The position numbers and the translations under genes were made by a program. Below, piece after piece: positions 1 to 13,613 of a DNA stretch of 64,000 bases (position 1 is the first letter of the stretch; each line of letters starts with the position of its first letter). The notes beneath the pieces were generated by a model. The model saw only the letters and a program-made list of their open reading frames with translations, did no database searches and was not told the DNA's origin. The DNA is from Paragyromitra xinjiangensis (lineage: Eukaryota > Ascomycota > Pezizomycetes > Pezizales > Discinaceae). The stretch is taken from positions 310,001 to 374,000 of the forward strand of contig JBCAMK010000010.1 in NCBI GenBank assembly GCA_038503065.1, in the 5' to 3' direction.

Positions 1-569
1 TCAACGAAAAAGGGGAGGATGGGACAAGCCAGCCTCAGACTGTTCCCTGGCTCATTTAAAATTCTACCCTAGATTTTTCGAACTCTAGGCGAAGCTCGTT
101 CTTCAATTTGGTGTGTATATAAATACTGATAACTGTCCTAGTCTTATTCACAATCAAACTAGCCAGCTCTGTGGTACCTAAAACAGTATTCCGACGGATT
201 TCTCCAGCTATCCTGCACATTTACGGGGGATTCCAGTGCAATTAGCGATAATGTGGGGAAACGAAAGCCGAGAGAGCATCCGCTCTTTGCGCTGTAATTT
301 TGATGATACCGTGCAGTGAAGTGCCGGAAACATTAATTGTTGCAATAGGAACTGATAGGTGCATTGCATGTGGCAGATATCGTGGAAAGGTTTAGCCAGG
401 GGTTGTTCCGCGCGGGGTGGCTCGTGCGTAACAAAGTTGCCCCTCAAATCCCGTGACTAGCCGGTGATCATATTCACCATCTCAACCTAACCTCCAGCTT
501 CCAGATATCTAGCATTAGCAAATAATTCAGCTTCAGTTCGCCTTATCCTAACTATTATCGCCTACTACA
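1..569. other. Intergenic, upstream of the PTPA gene
   Basis: No coding signal is visible on either strand. An AT-rich tract resembling a TATA element lies near 113-125, but it is over 400 bases from the first gene and its role is unclear. The last part is presumably the promoter and 5' leader of the PP2A activator gene. Confidence 0.4.
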
Positions 570-1786
570 ATGCCAGCCTCCCTTAACAGACCCCCCAAAC
601 CCCCTCAAGACACAGCACCTACCGCGCCTCCCCCACCTCCAATCTCATCCTTCACCTTTGCTACCCCGGAAAAGCGCCTCATAACCGTCAATGACCTCGC
701 CCTCTACCGTGATTCCCCTACCCACAATCTCATATTATCTTTCATAACCGACCTTAAGAACTCCGTCCTCAACATTCCCAATTCGCACCCGTGCGAGGTG
801 TCTCTCTTTGTACAAAAGCTCTTAAACATCCTTGAGGAAGTTCAAAAGCTTGTTGACGAGCACCCAGCCGAAGAGGCTGCAGGGAGATTTGGGAATAAAG
901 CCTTCGTGGGGTTCTATGATGCTGTATCAAAGCAGGCAGGAAGACTGCATCAGGACCTAGGATTGCCGTCTGAAGCTGCCGTAGATGAGGTGAAGAGATA
1001 CTTTATCGAAAGTTTCGGGAACCGGACAAGAATCGACTATGGCTCTGGACACGAGCTGAATTTTATTTCTTGGCTGTAAGGCCTTCCCACGCCCGTCTAC
1101 CCCACCACCTACTAACATGCTGCAGCCTTTGCTTCCGCCAACTTTCTCTCCTCTCACCTCCTGATTACACTGCCCTCATTCTTCGCCTCTTTAGCCGCTA
1201 CATTTCCTTAATGCGTCACATCCAAACAACCTACCTTCTAGAACCTGCTGGCTCCCATGGTGTCTGGGGGCTAGACGACTACCAATATCTTCCATTCTAC
1301 TTCGGTGCCTCACAACTCTACAGCCATCCCCACCTACGCCCCAAGTGTATCCATGACGCAGAGATCCTCGAGGAGTTCAGCTCAGAATACATCTACCTCG
1401 GCTGCATCTCGTTCATCAACTCCATCAAGACGACCGCAAAGCTACGATGGCACAGCCCCATGCTAGATGATATTTCCAATGCACGCAATTGGGCCAAAAT
1501 CACAGACGGCATGGGGAAGATGTATGAAACGGAAGTTCTAGGGAAGCTACCCGTGATGCAACATTTCATGTTTGGTGGGATACTAGCAGCAGCTGAAGGA
1601 ATGGGGGCGGAAGAGGACGTAGGCGATCAGAGGGAGGGGAGGGTGGTGGTTGATAGTGATGGGATGACACATGTGCATAGCGGGTGGGGTGAGTGTTGTG
1701 GGATTAAGGTTCCTAGTGCGATTGGTGCGAGGAAAGAGGAGGAGAAAATGCGGTTGAGAAGTGTACCGAGGATTCCGTTTGACTAG
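570..1786 (+). CDS. Serine/threonine-protein phosphatase 2A activator (PTPA family, peptidyl-prolyl isomerase)
   Basis: PTPA proteins activate PP2A catalytic subunits through an ATP-dependent conformational change and have prolyl isomerase activity. They act in the cytosol and nucleus. The model has two exons, 570-1075 and 1126-1786, with a 50-nt GTAAGG..CAG intron carrying a CTAAC branch site, giving 388 residues. Exon 1 ends in the family motif DYGSGHELNF (residues 156-165). Exon 2 continues with GVWGLDDYQYLPF and the HSPMLDDIS segment, all typical of PTPA. The C-terminal WGECCGIKVPS motif is also conserved. The first 30 residues are Pro-rich and probably disordered. The start is the first ATG in frame. 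Yeast has two paralogues, RRD1 and RRD2, and I cannot tell which one this matches. The family assignment is very secure. Confidence 0.95.
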
Positions 1787-3934
1787 TAGGATGGGGAGCT
1801 TGCATAAAATTTTAGGAATTGGGACTCGTAATGATGTAGTGTAGAGATCATGTGGCTCTACACTGGTGGGTGGCATAATATCAAGATGTGAATTCACCAG
1901 GCCAAAAATAAAATAATTATTACATACTTGAGGTCTTCCCTATGGCTATACCGAAGACCCTTTCGGGGTCTAGTGAGAATTTCTCACGTGGATAACTAAC
2001 AGCTCACTCAAATCAGCTATATTTCCGACACCGAATGCTTCTGCATGTTTGCGTAGGGCGTTATCTGATTACAGTCGTGGATAGTTCCCTTCTGGACTGT
2101 GTCCGCCACTACCTTGGCTTTCTTCTCTTACCAAAACTACCCGCTAATATCCTCAACCTTAACCTCAGGTCCCAGTTGGAGGGAGAGACAAGGGGTAAGT
2201 CTAGCGGGTTTCCAGTGAAATTTAAGAAATAGTCGTCCATGTTCCTAGCTCCTTAATCCCCCATGTGCCATTTCAACAACTCAAAACCGACACTGATCCA
2301 ATCCCCATATCTAGACCCCAGAGCCACACTTGAGCGATCTAGGCGGTGATTGGCCCCGATGGGCTCATCGAATTTAGTATATATATATAGGCATTTAAAG
2401 GAGTAGCTCCACCAGAGTATTGATGGAGTAACGATTACAAGCACTTCAAACCTATCACAAGGCCCATAATTGATTCTTCTTGAGCTAAAATTTTCTACTC
2501 CAGCCCTAGAGAAGTGCCAGAGCCTAGAATAGAAGTAGCTACTAACCGCCCTTTACGGAGTTGCACCATCAGAAAAACTCCATGCTCGATATACTCAATA
2601 TGCTAGATTGACTTCGATGGACATTTTGTTGCTGACCATGAACCTTGTACTTCAGCCAGTTCCAAAAACTCGATGGCTTAGAAAAAATAATCGAAGACAT
2701 TTCTTCTATAAAGGATTGGGGCAGGTTAAAACCAAGCATACCTCCACTAGGAACTTAGCGGGAGGGAGCCGGGGAGGATGACTCATTCCAAGGTAAATAA
2801 GGTAAATCTCCCGTCCTCGAGGTATTGGACGAGTGGTCGTCGATGATAGAAGATGGTGGTCCAGTGATCAAGACCCTAACATCCAATCCAATAGATCCCA
2901 CCGAGATAAAAGTGCCTAAATATTTCGACAATACTCTCCTGATGTTTCAAATCCCACATCTTCCTCTTCGCCCCGCTGGTTTATTTATACTGATGGCCCT
3001 CCAATTATTTACCTCCCAGACGAAAAGTATATTCCCCTCGATCCCTAGGGCGTATGACAAGACATTCAAAATGATTCAAGCAACACTCCAAGCAACGGCC
3101 CCAAAACCCCCGAAATCTGTGCTCACAAATGATTTCCCAAACCGCCTTATCGACATTGCCAATCACAATCCCCAGATGCCGACAGATAAAATCCGTGTAT
3201 GTGGAACACGAAAGCCGTCAAACGGTCATCCGTAAAGCAGATGATCGAGAAGATGTCAAATTGTCGCACCCAACCCTAAACCTGAACGTTCCGATAGGAC
3301 GGAAGCTCCAGCTGCAATGGCAAAAAGACGTTTTTAACCGGGATGACCTGTCTTGAATTTCCAGGGTTTTAGAGTCCCTAGGATCTCCAGCTACTATCTC
3401 AATCGGAGCCGCATAATTAGGCGATTCACTCTGTGGTTGGTTGATACCGCGATCCCAAACATGTTTCTTGAGACCAACCACGTGCAACGGTTGTAGAGAT
3501 CGAGCTGACTCTGGCCCACGAACCTGCGCTCCACGGTAAGGCCCAAACTGCCCTGCTGAACAAAGTGAGAGGATCAAACAATCACGCAGGATAAACATTG
3601 AGTAGAATCAACTCACGTCACTTTGTAAATTCCTTGTTCATTTATGCAAAAAAGGAAAAATCTCACACCCCGATAGAGAATAAAATGAAAAAATAAAACC
3701 GAGACTGGAAATCCCAAACTCAACACCCCCACTATGGACAAAATGCTTCTCAAGAGTAAAAGGAAAATAGAATATGTTGAGAAACATAAACACCAAAGCC
3801 ACATGCAGTCTATAACCCGCAGCGTTTGGTCTATATACCATACACACCACCACCCAATTCGGCATGCAACACCCACAACATACAGAGACATAAGAAATTT
3901 GACACAAGGAAAACCTGCCGCAGCCCATGTTCCC
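1787..3934. other. Intergenic between two convergent genes
   Basis: This 2.1-kb stretch separates the 3' ends of PTPA and COX24. The longest open frame (2825-3235, 136 codons, opening on a non-ATG codon) matches no family I know, has no clear splice partners, and is not called. I see no tRNA, transposon ends or strong repeats. Confidence 0.4.
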
Positions 3935-5098
3935 TTATCTCGAGTGCGACTCAATTCTCCTCCTCAAATTCCTTGTCCGCTTCCTAAGCTTCTTCAGTTT
4001 ATGTTTCTTCATCTTTAGCTTCCTCAGCCTCTTCACGCTAAGCGCCTGCATAACTCCTTTATCGCCTTCTGGCTCCTTGATCTCTTGTCGCGTGTCAGAT
4101 TCCTCTGAGCCTCGTTCTCGGACCATTTCCCGGTCCAGATACGGCATATCCATTGTGTTAGGTGTAAACATTGGAGTCCCATCTTTCACAGGGACCTGCA
4201 CGATTTGAACCATCTTCTGCGGCACTTTAGGTGCCCTAGCCCGAGCCCGAGGTGCTGGGGTAGGAATCGGCCTCACAAATGCAGTATATGGCGTTGGGGG
4301 AGGTGGGGGGTGGAACGGCATATATTTCCGTGATAGTTGTAGCAGGTGTGCGGGGAGCTGGATTGGTGAGCTCGCATTGATCTGGTGATGACTAGCACTG
4401 CCACCACTGCTGCCAGCAGTACGAATCACTGGGTCGAGTCCCCCAGACTCTGCCGCTGACTCAAGGGCCTCAAAGTCCGAGGCAGCAGAAGAGAAACGAC
4501 TATCATGAATTGGGTGGAGTTTCCGTCGAGTGAAGATCGAATCGAAGGAAGTTTCGGAGTAAGAGAGCGGCACAACATGGGAGATAGACACAGGTCGGTG
4601 TTGAGCAAAGAATGTAGAAATTGCAACGTCTGTTGTCAAGAACAAAAAAAATCAGAATTTTTCTCCGTTGGTGACAACCGAGACGGATACCAAACCACAA
4701 ATGAAAACCAGAGTAAACGAAAGAAAAAACAGCACGGTCTACGCACCAGCAGGATGTAGATGATCTGTGCTAGGAACCACCGGTATGTTTGTCCCTTCCT
4801 TCATCATCCCCGAAGGAGTCCTGATAGCCTTCAACCCCGCCCTCCCACTTCTTTTCATCGTGGGGGTCTGTGCAATGCTATTAGTAGCGTTGGCAGCAGT
4901 GCTGCTGCTAGGACTGCGTGCTCCATCCGAAGGATTAGACGGTTTGGATGATGACGATGACGAATATCTCCTTGGACGCTGCTGCTGGATACAGTTCATT
5001 ATGGGTTTCGAGACCGCGATCGTCTCCATGGCCGGTCGTTGGATGACGGCAGTGCCGCAGGCGCGCGGGGCGAGCGCGATGCGGCGAAGAGTGAACAT
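3935..5098 (-). CDS. COX24: Mitochondrial small ribosomal subunit protein mS38 / Cox24 family
   Basis: The product is 348 residues from exons 5098-4747 and 4629-3935 (minus strand), with a 117-nt GTGCGT..CAG intron. The assignment rests on the extreme C-terminus, which carries the very basic COX24_C (DUF1713) signature VKRLRKLKMKKHKLKK followed by TRNLRRR. The splice join restores HPADVAISTFFAQHRP, a conserved upstream segment of fungal members. The N-terminus (MFTLRRIALAPRACG) is rich in Arg and Ala and fits a mitochondrial targeting peptide. In yeast Cox24 is needed for processing or translation of COX1 mRNA, and mS38 is a mitoribosomal protein. The middle is low-complexity Ser/Pro. The family call is firm and the exon junction is supported by the restored motif. 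Confidence 0.9.
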
Positions 5099-8000
5099 AA
5101 TGATAATGAACGATATAGACAGATATCGGAGAGGGGAGAGGGGGGAATAAGAAGGATCCTACGACGAGGTGGGATGATGTGGAGAGGTCGGAGTTTGGCT
5201 GATCCTGACTTGGTTCTAGCTCAGTGCCAAGACATGGAGACAAACCTGTGTCTGTGTCGCATGCATGCACAACAATCACGAAAAAGAAGCATGTAAAGAA
5301 TATTCCTACTCCGTGAGTATATATATAACACCTTTTGGCAGATTGAAATGGTCATAGTCTCCAACAGTTACGACATCATACGTGGGAAGAACCCTCCATA
5401 GTTAGCCCCACAGTTTTTTCCGGGTCCGCGGGCCCAAGAAAAAGAAAACCCTGAGGGAAATTTCGACTGGAAAAGAAACGAATTCAATGCGCGCAGGCAT
5501 GGAGTATCTTGCAGTCCTGCAGCCTCGTTTATAACTCTAAAGGTTTACTCCTGCTAATCAAACCGCCCTGTTTGACAATCCGCATGCTATCCAACAATCA
5601 TTGAACATCACTCGACAGTCTTGAAACACAGGCTTCGGAGATAACGACTGCATCTTAAACAACACATTTCGCTCCAACATTTCCAAATCGCTTGCCAGTC
5701 CATATCGAGATGGCCCTGTGCCTAGCGCCGGTCTTTGAAAACCACCCTGCAGCATCCAGCAATCAAGGGCAGAAAACTCCTATTGTCAAATCATCAAACA
5801 ATTTTCTCCAACAGCTCCTACCAAATATTGACCCTCGTTTATAACACTTTTTGCTGCGGCGCTTACTGGATTTCACACGCATGGGCAATTCCAACCCCTC
5901 ACCACAAATCTCGATACGTCTCACGGATCTCCAGCCAACTCCACTCACTGAGTGGCCATAATTCATGTTACATGACATCTATATCCTACCAACGTGCGCA
6001 AACGCATCATCGCGATCCGCTGGGGGTAGGAAGGAATCATAACCGCCGATACGCCAAAGAGGGCAAAGGTGCTCGCAACTAGCGAGATGAATGAACTAAA
6101 TCAAGAGCTTAAAGGGGCTGGAAAAGCCCCCACATGTAAAAACAATTGGATATGTATACTAAGACATGTTACCTACATTAAAGTTATATACGAAGTAGGT
6201 TTCTGTGGCCTTATTTCTTGAGGCAGTCTGGGATTGGCGAGCTTGGCTGCCGCGAAACATCTCAAACGCTGCAGCTAGCTACCACGGCCGAGCACGCCCA
6301 TGGCCAATGATACACATCAGTGAGTTACACAAATACCTAATGACAAAAGATAATCACAGAAAGCGGGAGAAAGTGGGCCCTAGAAAAATTATAAGCAAAG
6401 CCCACCTCGCACAGCCTTTTTGACAAGAATACCTCATACCTCGCTAACTAGTGCTCAGTTAGTTGAGTGTGACTCTTAATGGGTATTGTAGGTGTGGATA
6501 TAAAGGCTACAGATCGCTGAGCACTACCCTACATATAGCCTTCGTTCAACACGAAATTTATCCGGTACCTCAAGGCATCCTCGATACTCTGTACTTGCTC
6601 AGTAAAAAGGTATAGCTCAAACTTGTAGAACCCTACTAAAAAAAAGAAAAGATACATGTCGTTGGTTAACTAATTAATAACTGTCAGGATAATCACCGTA
6701 CCAAACAACGAATCAGTACGTCAACTGCCAGCGGCTCTGAATACAGCACCAGAGAAAAATATTTAACCAATAGCAGCGAGAGTAGCCGAATTGCGTAAAT
6801 GAAGTCCCAGTGTCAAAGCACACTAACTAACACAAAGGGTCAAAATAAGGCGAGCCAACGCTACTACTCGAACCCCGCCGCTTCTCATGAAGAAAAAAAG
6901 GCCACAATATCTAGTTACATCATGGGGGTGTCATAGACTCATACGAAAACAAGGCCATCACACCTATGCTTTTGAAAATGTGAAAAAATAGTAGTAGCAA
7001 TGAGCTATGCAGACCTGGGTTTTATTAATTGGCTTAAGGCTAATGCTGTATCACAAGAACCCCGCAGCCCTGAGACCCATACAGCCTAGTTGATATAGCA
7101 TGATAGAAGCCCTACGCCCTACTGAGTGAGTCAACGAGGCATGGGCTGGCCCAGCCATTCAGAGTACCCTATAATTGTAAGCGTGACTCCTAAAACTAAG
7201 GCGGTGTAACCGAAAGGTACATGCTACTGTCGTGATGACATGACACGATGACATCCCATCAAGCATTTAGAATGTCCATGTTAGATAAAAAATCTAATAC
7301 CAGCGCTAACATTGGATATATAAAGGCTACTTTATGATCAAAATCACAAATAGTAGTAGTATCGAGTGATCTGACATGATTTAGGGCTACTTCCCCGGTT
7401 ACTTACACAGGCCCACCCGCACGGTTGATCTTACATATAACGAAGACCAGCTTCTGGGGAATTCGCCGGATATTAATTGATTTAAATTACACTCCCAAGC
7501 ATCAAATAGTGGATCCATGTATCCACAATTGCTCATCACCATCCATCGCCCGAGGTACTTAAACTCTGAACCCACCACCCTGCCCTACGTTATTAGGCTA
7601 GTATCACCATCAACGAAATACGGAAGCTCCTAATGGTAAGAGATAAAGTCCCCTCATGACCACTATGTATACCTACCAGCATCTATATTTGGAACCTGCC
7701 AACTCCCGTGACCCCTCCACATCACATCCGCTGTACCCGCACATGAATAGAACAATGCTATCAGAGCGGAAGCACCCATTCAAAGAGGTCTGGTTTGAGT
7801 TTTTTCTCTACAAGGGAGTTTCGCACCTGTTCCCGGGCTCCCGAAGGACGCCGGTTCCGAGCTGAGTTACACTTCTGCCCGTGCTACTAATCTTCGAAGC
7901 ACGGAAGATCACCTTTTTGACAGCTATGTGGGGGCGGGTTGAAGAAAAGACTAAAACCTTCGTCGTACATATGGGTTTTTCCTGGTGTCCCAATTCCGGA

Positions 8001-11000
8001 ATTCGGGCTGGAGCAGATGAAACTCGTCTGATGATGCAGGATCGTCGCCTGGGTGTTTTTCCTGGGATAATGGAACTGCTTTTCCCGATAAAGTACTCTT
8101 ATGATACCTGGGTTACCCATAGAAACATGGCGCGAGACGCCTTCTTTCAAGAAATCCGGAGATACATGCAGCCAACCGAGAGTCTGTAGTTATTAAGTCC
8201 CAACTTATTCCGGTCGAAATATCTTTTTTTTTCTGTCGTTCAGCCCCCATGAGCGGCCTGGATATTGTTGCCAGAGAGGGTTGAGTTCAGTTCGCTACTT
8301 CGAAGGGCAAACTCTTGTTCAAGCCCTTTTATGGGGGGCCTGGAAGTTAACATGTGGTTCTGGACTTGTGATTGGTGTACTCAATAGCGAGGATAGTCGT
8401 TAATTCGCACAGATACCTTTGTCAATATAAGCCTCGGCCCTAAATAGTGTACCCGTATTCACCGGCACCAATCTCCCCACACTTCCCTTACCCCAGATCC
8501 GATTAACATCTGCGAAAGTTAATCACCATTGCTAGTCTCCCGAACTAGTCTCCCTTCCCGAAGATGGTGCAGCCGTAGAAAAGAAAAGAAAGAGGCAAGA
8601 CGCTAGTATGTCGAATGATATATTCGTGCATACCCAACAGGTTGTACTAAACTTCACGCACTGGAGGTTCGTTGCGAGTGCGCTGCTCTAATCGACTAAT
8701 CATATTTGCCAAACCAGCCCCAGATTCTGATTTCGGTATTTAGCCCCGTCGCTATTTGCTTTTTTAAGAATCCGGTTGAGGCTGGACATGAGACTTCTAG
8801 CTTCTAGAAAAACCCGACGTGCATGTGCCCAATTATATACGTAGAGAAACAGATCGTAGAGTTCGAGAGCAGGCTCGAGGGTTAGCAACAGTAGCAACAA
8901 CTCTTATAGGGCTATTATATGTTTCTCCGCTTGGGCTTCCACAGATTGGCTTTTGGGACCTGAATTGAGACAGTAAGATAGATAGCGGGGCCAAACGTAC
9001 CGGTACCAAGATACCGTTACCCATTCAGGTCGACAATAATTATCGATGAGTGAAGGCAGGCTGAATCCGCATGGTGGAGTAAGCGAGTACCAGAGATCCA
9101 GACTTTGAAATCACGGCAAGTATATTCGAGACTTTGGAGATAGGACTCCACCTGAAACTGATTGGTGCGGTTTTGAAAGAACTGTGCATATATATTGCAG
9201 ATCGACTTCCAGAGAAAAAATAAATCTATTGTAACCTCGGCATATTTGCAAAGACTATAAGTGGTGAGACTTTTCGGGGATACAAGCAATAAATCGGCTA
9301 GCTGGATCAGAGACTAATCTCAAAGAAACTATATCCAAAACGGATCAGCCCCACCAGGTTTCAACTTCTGGCGCTACAAACGGCGACTCCGCTTTTCGTG
9401 AGGGAGGTTTATGTCTACCACAGGATTTAGGGGGGGTTTGCCGTCTCAGTCACTTCTGTCAGTCAACTCATAGCGCAATACCCAAATTGTCGGGACGCAC
9501 GCGACACACGTGGGCTTAGACCCATGAACGAAATCATCAGCATCAGCATCGCTAAAAGTCGAATCGTCACTCCTAGGACGTGTGCGTAGTTCTTATATAT
9601 TTTGGCCTCCAACGTTGGCTTGAGAGTTGTGAAGGAAGGGCCTTGCGTCGTGGATTACGGAGGTTAGGGGATCCGGTCTCAGACAAGCTATAGGACCATG
9701 TTAGCGTTGCCTGTTTCCGGTTTCCCTGCAGTAGCGTTAAGTAAGACTCTGGAGCTGGCCCAGATGGAAATCCCAAGTCCGTGGGTGAAAGAATTTGGGA
9801 AAGCAAATGAAACGCCACAGTCAAACGTTTACGGCCCAAAACCGAGAAGACATGCTGTTTTTGATGATCACGGTTTCTGGATTACTTGTTCAGAAACCCC
9901 CCCCACTTCTCTCCTCGGCTAAATCTACACGTTCTGGTCGAGCTTGGTGTGTGATAAGATCCAGGTTTGAAGTATTATGAGATCTCAGATTACGATGAGG
10001 TAGGTATGTTACGGTACGTACTACGGGGTTACAAAGCCTATTACGGGAAGGTAAGAAAGGCTTGGTAATTGTCTTCCAAGCAGCTTCGCGATGAGATGCT
10101 CTGTCTGTATCACTCTTGTGCGACGGGTTTTTGACGTTGTGGCTTTGGCATCGCGTGCATTACACAGCATCAGCAGCCTGAAGTCATCGCGGAAATATTT
10201 CAGAAGCCGGTGCATCGTAAAGGGGTAGGGCAATCTTCGATGCAAAGAATAAAACCAGAATTGGAAGGGATCAGGATCCACTGTGGTAAGAACTATCGAG
10301 AAGATCAGTCATCCCTGCCGCATGCCACCCGAGGGAAAGCCTCCGGAGTTTGCGAGCGAAGAATCCCTCCGATGGCGTTTTGGCAGTCGCTATTCACGCT
10401 GGATCCGACAGGATCCATGGCCCATGGGTGTTGAAGACGGGGCATGTATTAACTGGCTTTTGCCGTTTCCAGCCGGAAGTATTTATCCGACTTCAAGGAG
10501 GGTCTTTAAACACTAAAAGTATGCTAAATGCAGCAGGTCCGGCGCTGGTGTTTCGCCGGCCGTTTGAACGATTCGCGCTTTTCCTTCTACCCTTCCCGGA
10601 GAAGCGAAAAGGGAGCCGAAAATCGACAATGCTTGACCCGTTTCCGTGCCGTTCTTCGCGCGAGATGAACCCTTGTTAGGCATATCTCAACCACGGCTTA
10701 AGATCAAACGAATAGCATGCGAACTAAAATGTTTCCCCAGGTTTGAGTTCATCTCATCTAGAGATTTACTGACTCGACTTCAGTGCTAGATTATAGTATG
10801 AGTGGGGAGGACGGCATGGTGAGTTTGAGCATCTACATAGCAAAGCTCTCGGCCCATGAACCGTAAGCTCCTCGTCCAAATAAGCATCCTCAGACCACTC
10901 CCTCCTAGACTCCTGGCCAGATCCACAAAGTTGCCTAAGCTCGGTTTGAGGACTAGAACTAGTTTTATTGAAGTGATATCAGAGGGAGAGTAATCGATAG

Positions 11001-12164
11001 AGTATGTATGTACATCGCACGGACGAAGATATGGGTACACATGCCGAGCGAGCGAGCAGATGTATGTGGCTCGCGGTGACAGCATTATCCGTGTGTCGTG
11101 TCGCCATCTCGCTGTGTGTCCCGCGCGCAGAGAACGAGACGAGACGAAAGAACAAAAGAAAGCAGCAGAATGGCGTCCGCCCAGCAAGGGTTCGGAGGGA
11201 ATCTACAGTGGAGCACAGAACAAGCAGATACTACTCTACACCCCCAATACCCAGCAACTGCAGCAGGTCATCGTCCCACAAGCACAGCTCGATTGCATGC
11301 CGCCATCATCTCGGTAAAAGTATGGCTTTGCGGTGAACATCACTTTGCTCTTAATTTCCGTCGCTTGGTCAATTCTACAGCCTAGGCGTCCTGAGGGGGC
11401 CCACTTTTTGTACATAGAGGCAGCCGTCATGGAATATTATCTTGCTCTCGGTATCACCCATCGTTCATTTGCATTCCTGATCACCACTACCCATTCTACG
11501 CTTCTGTCCAGCTTACCCACTTCGTACATAGTGGGATCGCTAATATACCGCCGCTGCTGATCGTCACCTCCCGTTGCGATTGCTTATTCTGTGTTTCGAT
11601 CCGTGCTATTGTCTCTATCAGATAAAGGTTTAAGGCACAATCCCCCAGCGTTTCGTTTCGACGCTACGTTCACAGATCCGAAAGAAGCGTGTGGTGTGGT
11701 GTGGTGTGGTGTGTGGCTCGTCATCCTGCCTTGTTCGCACATCCAAAACCGCTGCCATTCTACAGCCTTCTGTGCACCCACTGGAACGCTGCAACTTGCA
11801 TACAGAACGAGGAGAAGCAGAGCTTCATCTCTCTCCGGTGGTTTTCTGCTGGTAGCCGGGGCGCATCCTTTCCTGCGCTTATTGGTATTGTCGACTGGGG
11901 CTGCGTTAGCACCTACCTCACATAATATCGGCACAGGTTGATTTTGGACCCTGCTCTCGGGTATCTCCACACAGGAACCAGCGTACATACGGCTTTCTTT
12001 CCCACCTTCCGCTCTTTTCCCCATTACACCCTCCCCCAACATCGCATCCATATTTTCTTCTCTCGGAGAATAAACAAAACACCTAAACCGTCAAAACACC
12101 AACTTTCGTCACCACGGATAATTTTTTTTCCAAAAGCCACTTAATCCTGGCGCGCCTTCTCAGG
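5099..12164. other. 7-kb gene-poor region
   Basis: No open frame here matches a known family, and none has convincing splice partners. The longest frames (for example 7881-8189 plus, 10786-11187 minus, 11584-12051 minus) look like chance ORFs. A short GTGTG microsatellite lies at about 11689-11717. The last kilobase presumably holds the promoter and 5' leader of the G-alpha gene. Degenerate transposon remnants could be hidden here, but I saw no intact terminal repeats. Confidence 0.4.
11689..11717 (+). repeat. GTGTG-type microsatellite
   Basis: A short tandem array of the five-base unit GTGTG (equivalently TGTGG) is read directly in the sequence. It lies about 450 bases upstream of the G-alpha start codon, so it may sit in that gene's promoter or leader. 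It has no known function. Confidence 0.7.
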
Positions 12165-13613
12165 ATGTGTATGGGCAGTAGTGACGAAGGTGTTCAGAAG
12201 TCCCGCGAAATCGAGAAACTCATTCGACAGGATGAAAAAAATATGTCGAAGGAGGTGAAGCTGCTGCTCTTAGGTGCGTTGTTATCTGAACAGGACTGGT
12301 TGCCATTGCGATCATTCTTTGGTAGCAGTGGGATACTGATGGCGGCTGGGCAGGTGCTGGTGAGAGTGGCAAGTCGACAATTCTCAAGCAGATGAAATTG
12401 ATCCATGCTGCTGGTTTCTCCAAAAGCGATAGGGAAGACTATCGTGTAATCATCTTTTCAAACCTGCTGAACTCGTTCAAAATAATACTGGAGGCTATGG
12501 AGGCCTACGATCTCACATTTGCGAACCAGGAGAATGAAGTACGCATTTAATCCGCTTTGCGTCATTAAATCGGTTATGGGGTTAGTGGTGGCGTATTCTA
12601 ACTGGGCTTAGGTGTACGTCGAGACGATAGTAATGGAGCGAGAACTAGCCCGAGGGGAGAGTTTCCCCAGAGAATACCAAACTGCATTCCGCAATCTGTG
12701 GGCCGATTCTGGAGTCCAGGATGCTGTTCGGAGAGGGAACGAGTTCGCACTACACGATAATTTGAGCTAGTAAGTCTTAGCTTCCGTCTCCTCCACAAGC
12801 TATTCGTCTTGACAACTCATTACTTCTGCTTTTTCATCCTATTTTGTCACACAACCATGACTGACTGAGCGGGTTGAAGCTTTTTTGACTCTCTGGATCG
12901 ATTATTCGTTCCACAATATAGTCCTACAGATCAGGACATTCTCCGATCGAGATTAAAGACTACCGGTATTACAGAGACTGTTTTCGATCTTGGAACATTA
13001 ACATATCGAATGTTCGATGTTGGAGGTCAGAGATCAGAGCGAAAGAAGTGGATCCATTGTTTCGAAAATGTCACAGCGCTACTGTTTCTTGTTGCTATCA
13101 GCGGCTACGACCAGTGCCTCGTGGAAGATAAGGATGCAGTATGCCTCACTGCTGTTGCCAGGAGTTTTGGGGTTGGAATAGGGTCACTAACTTCGCCTCT
13201 AGAATCAAATGCAGGAAGCTCTGATGTTATTTGAGAGCATCTGCAATTCTCAATGGTTCATCCATACATCAATCATCCTGTTCCTCAACAAGATTGACCT
13301 CTTCAAAGAGAAACTCCTCAGTAGTCCGGTGCGGAGGTACTTCCCCGACTACATAGGCGAACCGAAGTCCTACAAGAACGCGTCACTATATTTTCAAGAA
13401 AGCTTCACAAGATTAAACCGCAACTCTTCTAAGGTTCGTATACCCCCACTCACATCCCTTAAATCTTGGCTTTACCCCGAACCAATCTTACAATTCCTAC
13501 AGGATATCTACGTCCACTTCACAAACGCCACGGATACCAACCTTCTCAAAATCACCATGATGAGTGTTCAAGATATGATTCTCCAGAAGAACCTCAAAGT
13601 CCTGGTACTATAG
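12165..13613 (+). CDS. Heterotrimeric G-protein alpha subunit (fungal group II-like)
   Basis: The model has six exons: 12165-12273, 12354-12538, 12612-12769, 12880-13138, 13203-13433 and 13503-13613, giving 350 residues, close to the usual ~353. The product is the GTP-binding switch that couples seven-helix receptors to effectors at the plasma membrane. The splice joins rebuild the P-loop GAGESGKS (residues 37-44). The switch I Arg (RLKTTGI), switch [18 protein letters not shown] and NKID are all present. The purine-contact motif reads TNATDT where most G-alphas have TCATDT. The N-terminus MCMGSSD resembles the MCFG start of fungal group II subunits (GNA-2 type) and lacks Gly2. The C-terminus ends KNLKVLVL and lacks the Cys at -4 that is ADP-ribosylated by pertussis toxin in group I. 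Group II is my inference from these ends. Confidence 0.93.

Noticed and set aside
2825..3235. 136-codon frame in the PTPA-COX24 gap
   Set aside because: It opens on a non-ATG codon and has no recognised motif. A splice to the neighbouring frame at ~3200 is conceivable but unsupported.
11584..12051. 155-codon minus-strand frame upstream of G-alpha
   Set aside because: Contains the GTGTG microsatellite translated as His/Thr/Pro repeats and no known motif; more likely promoter or leader of G-alpha.
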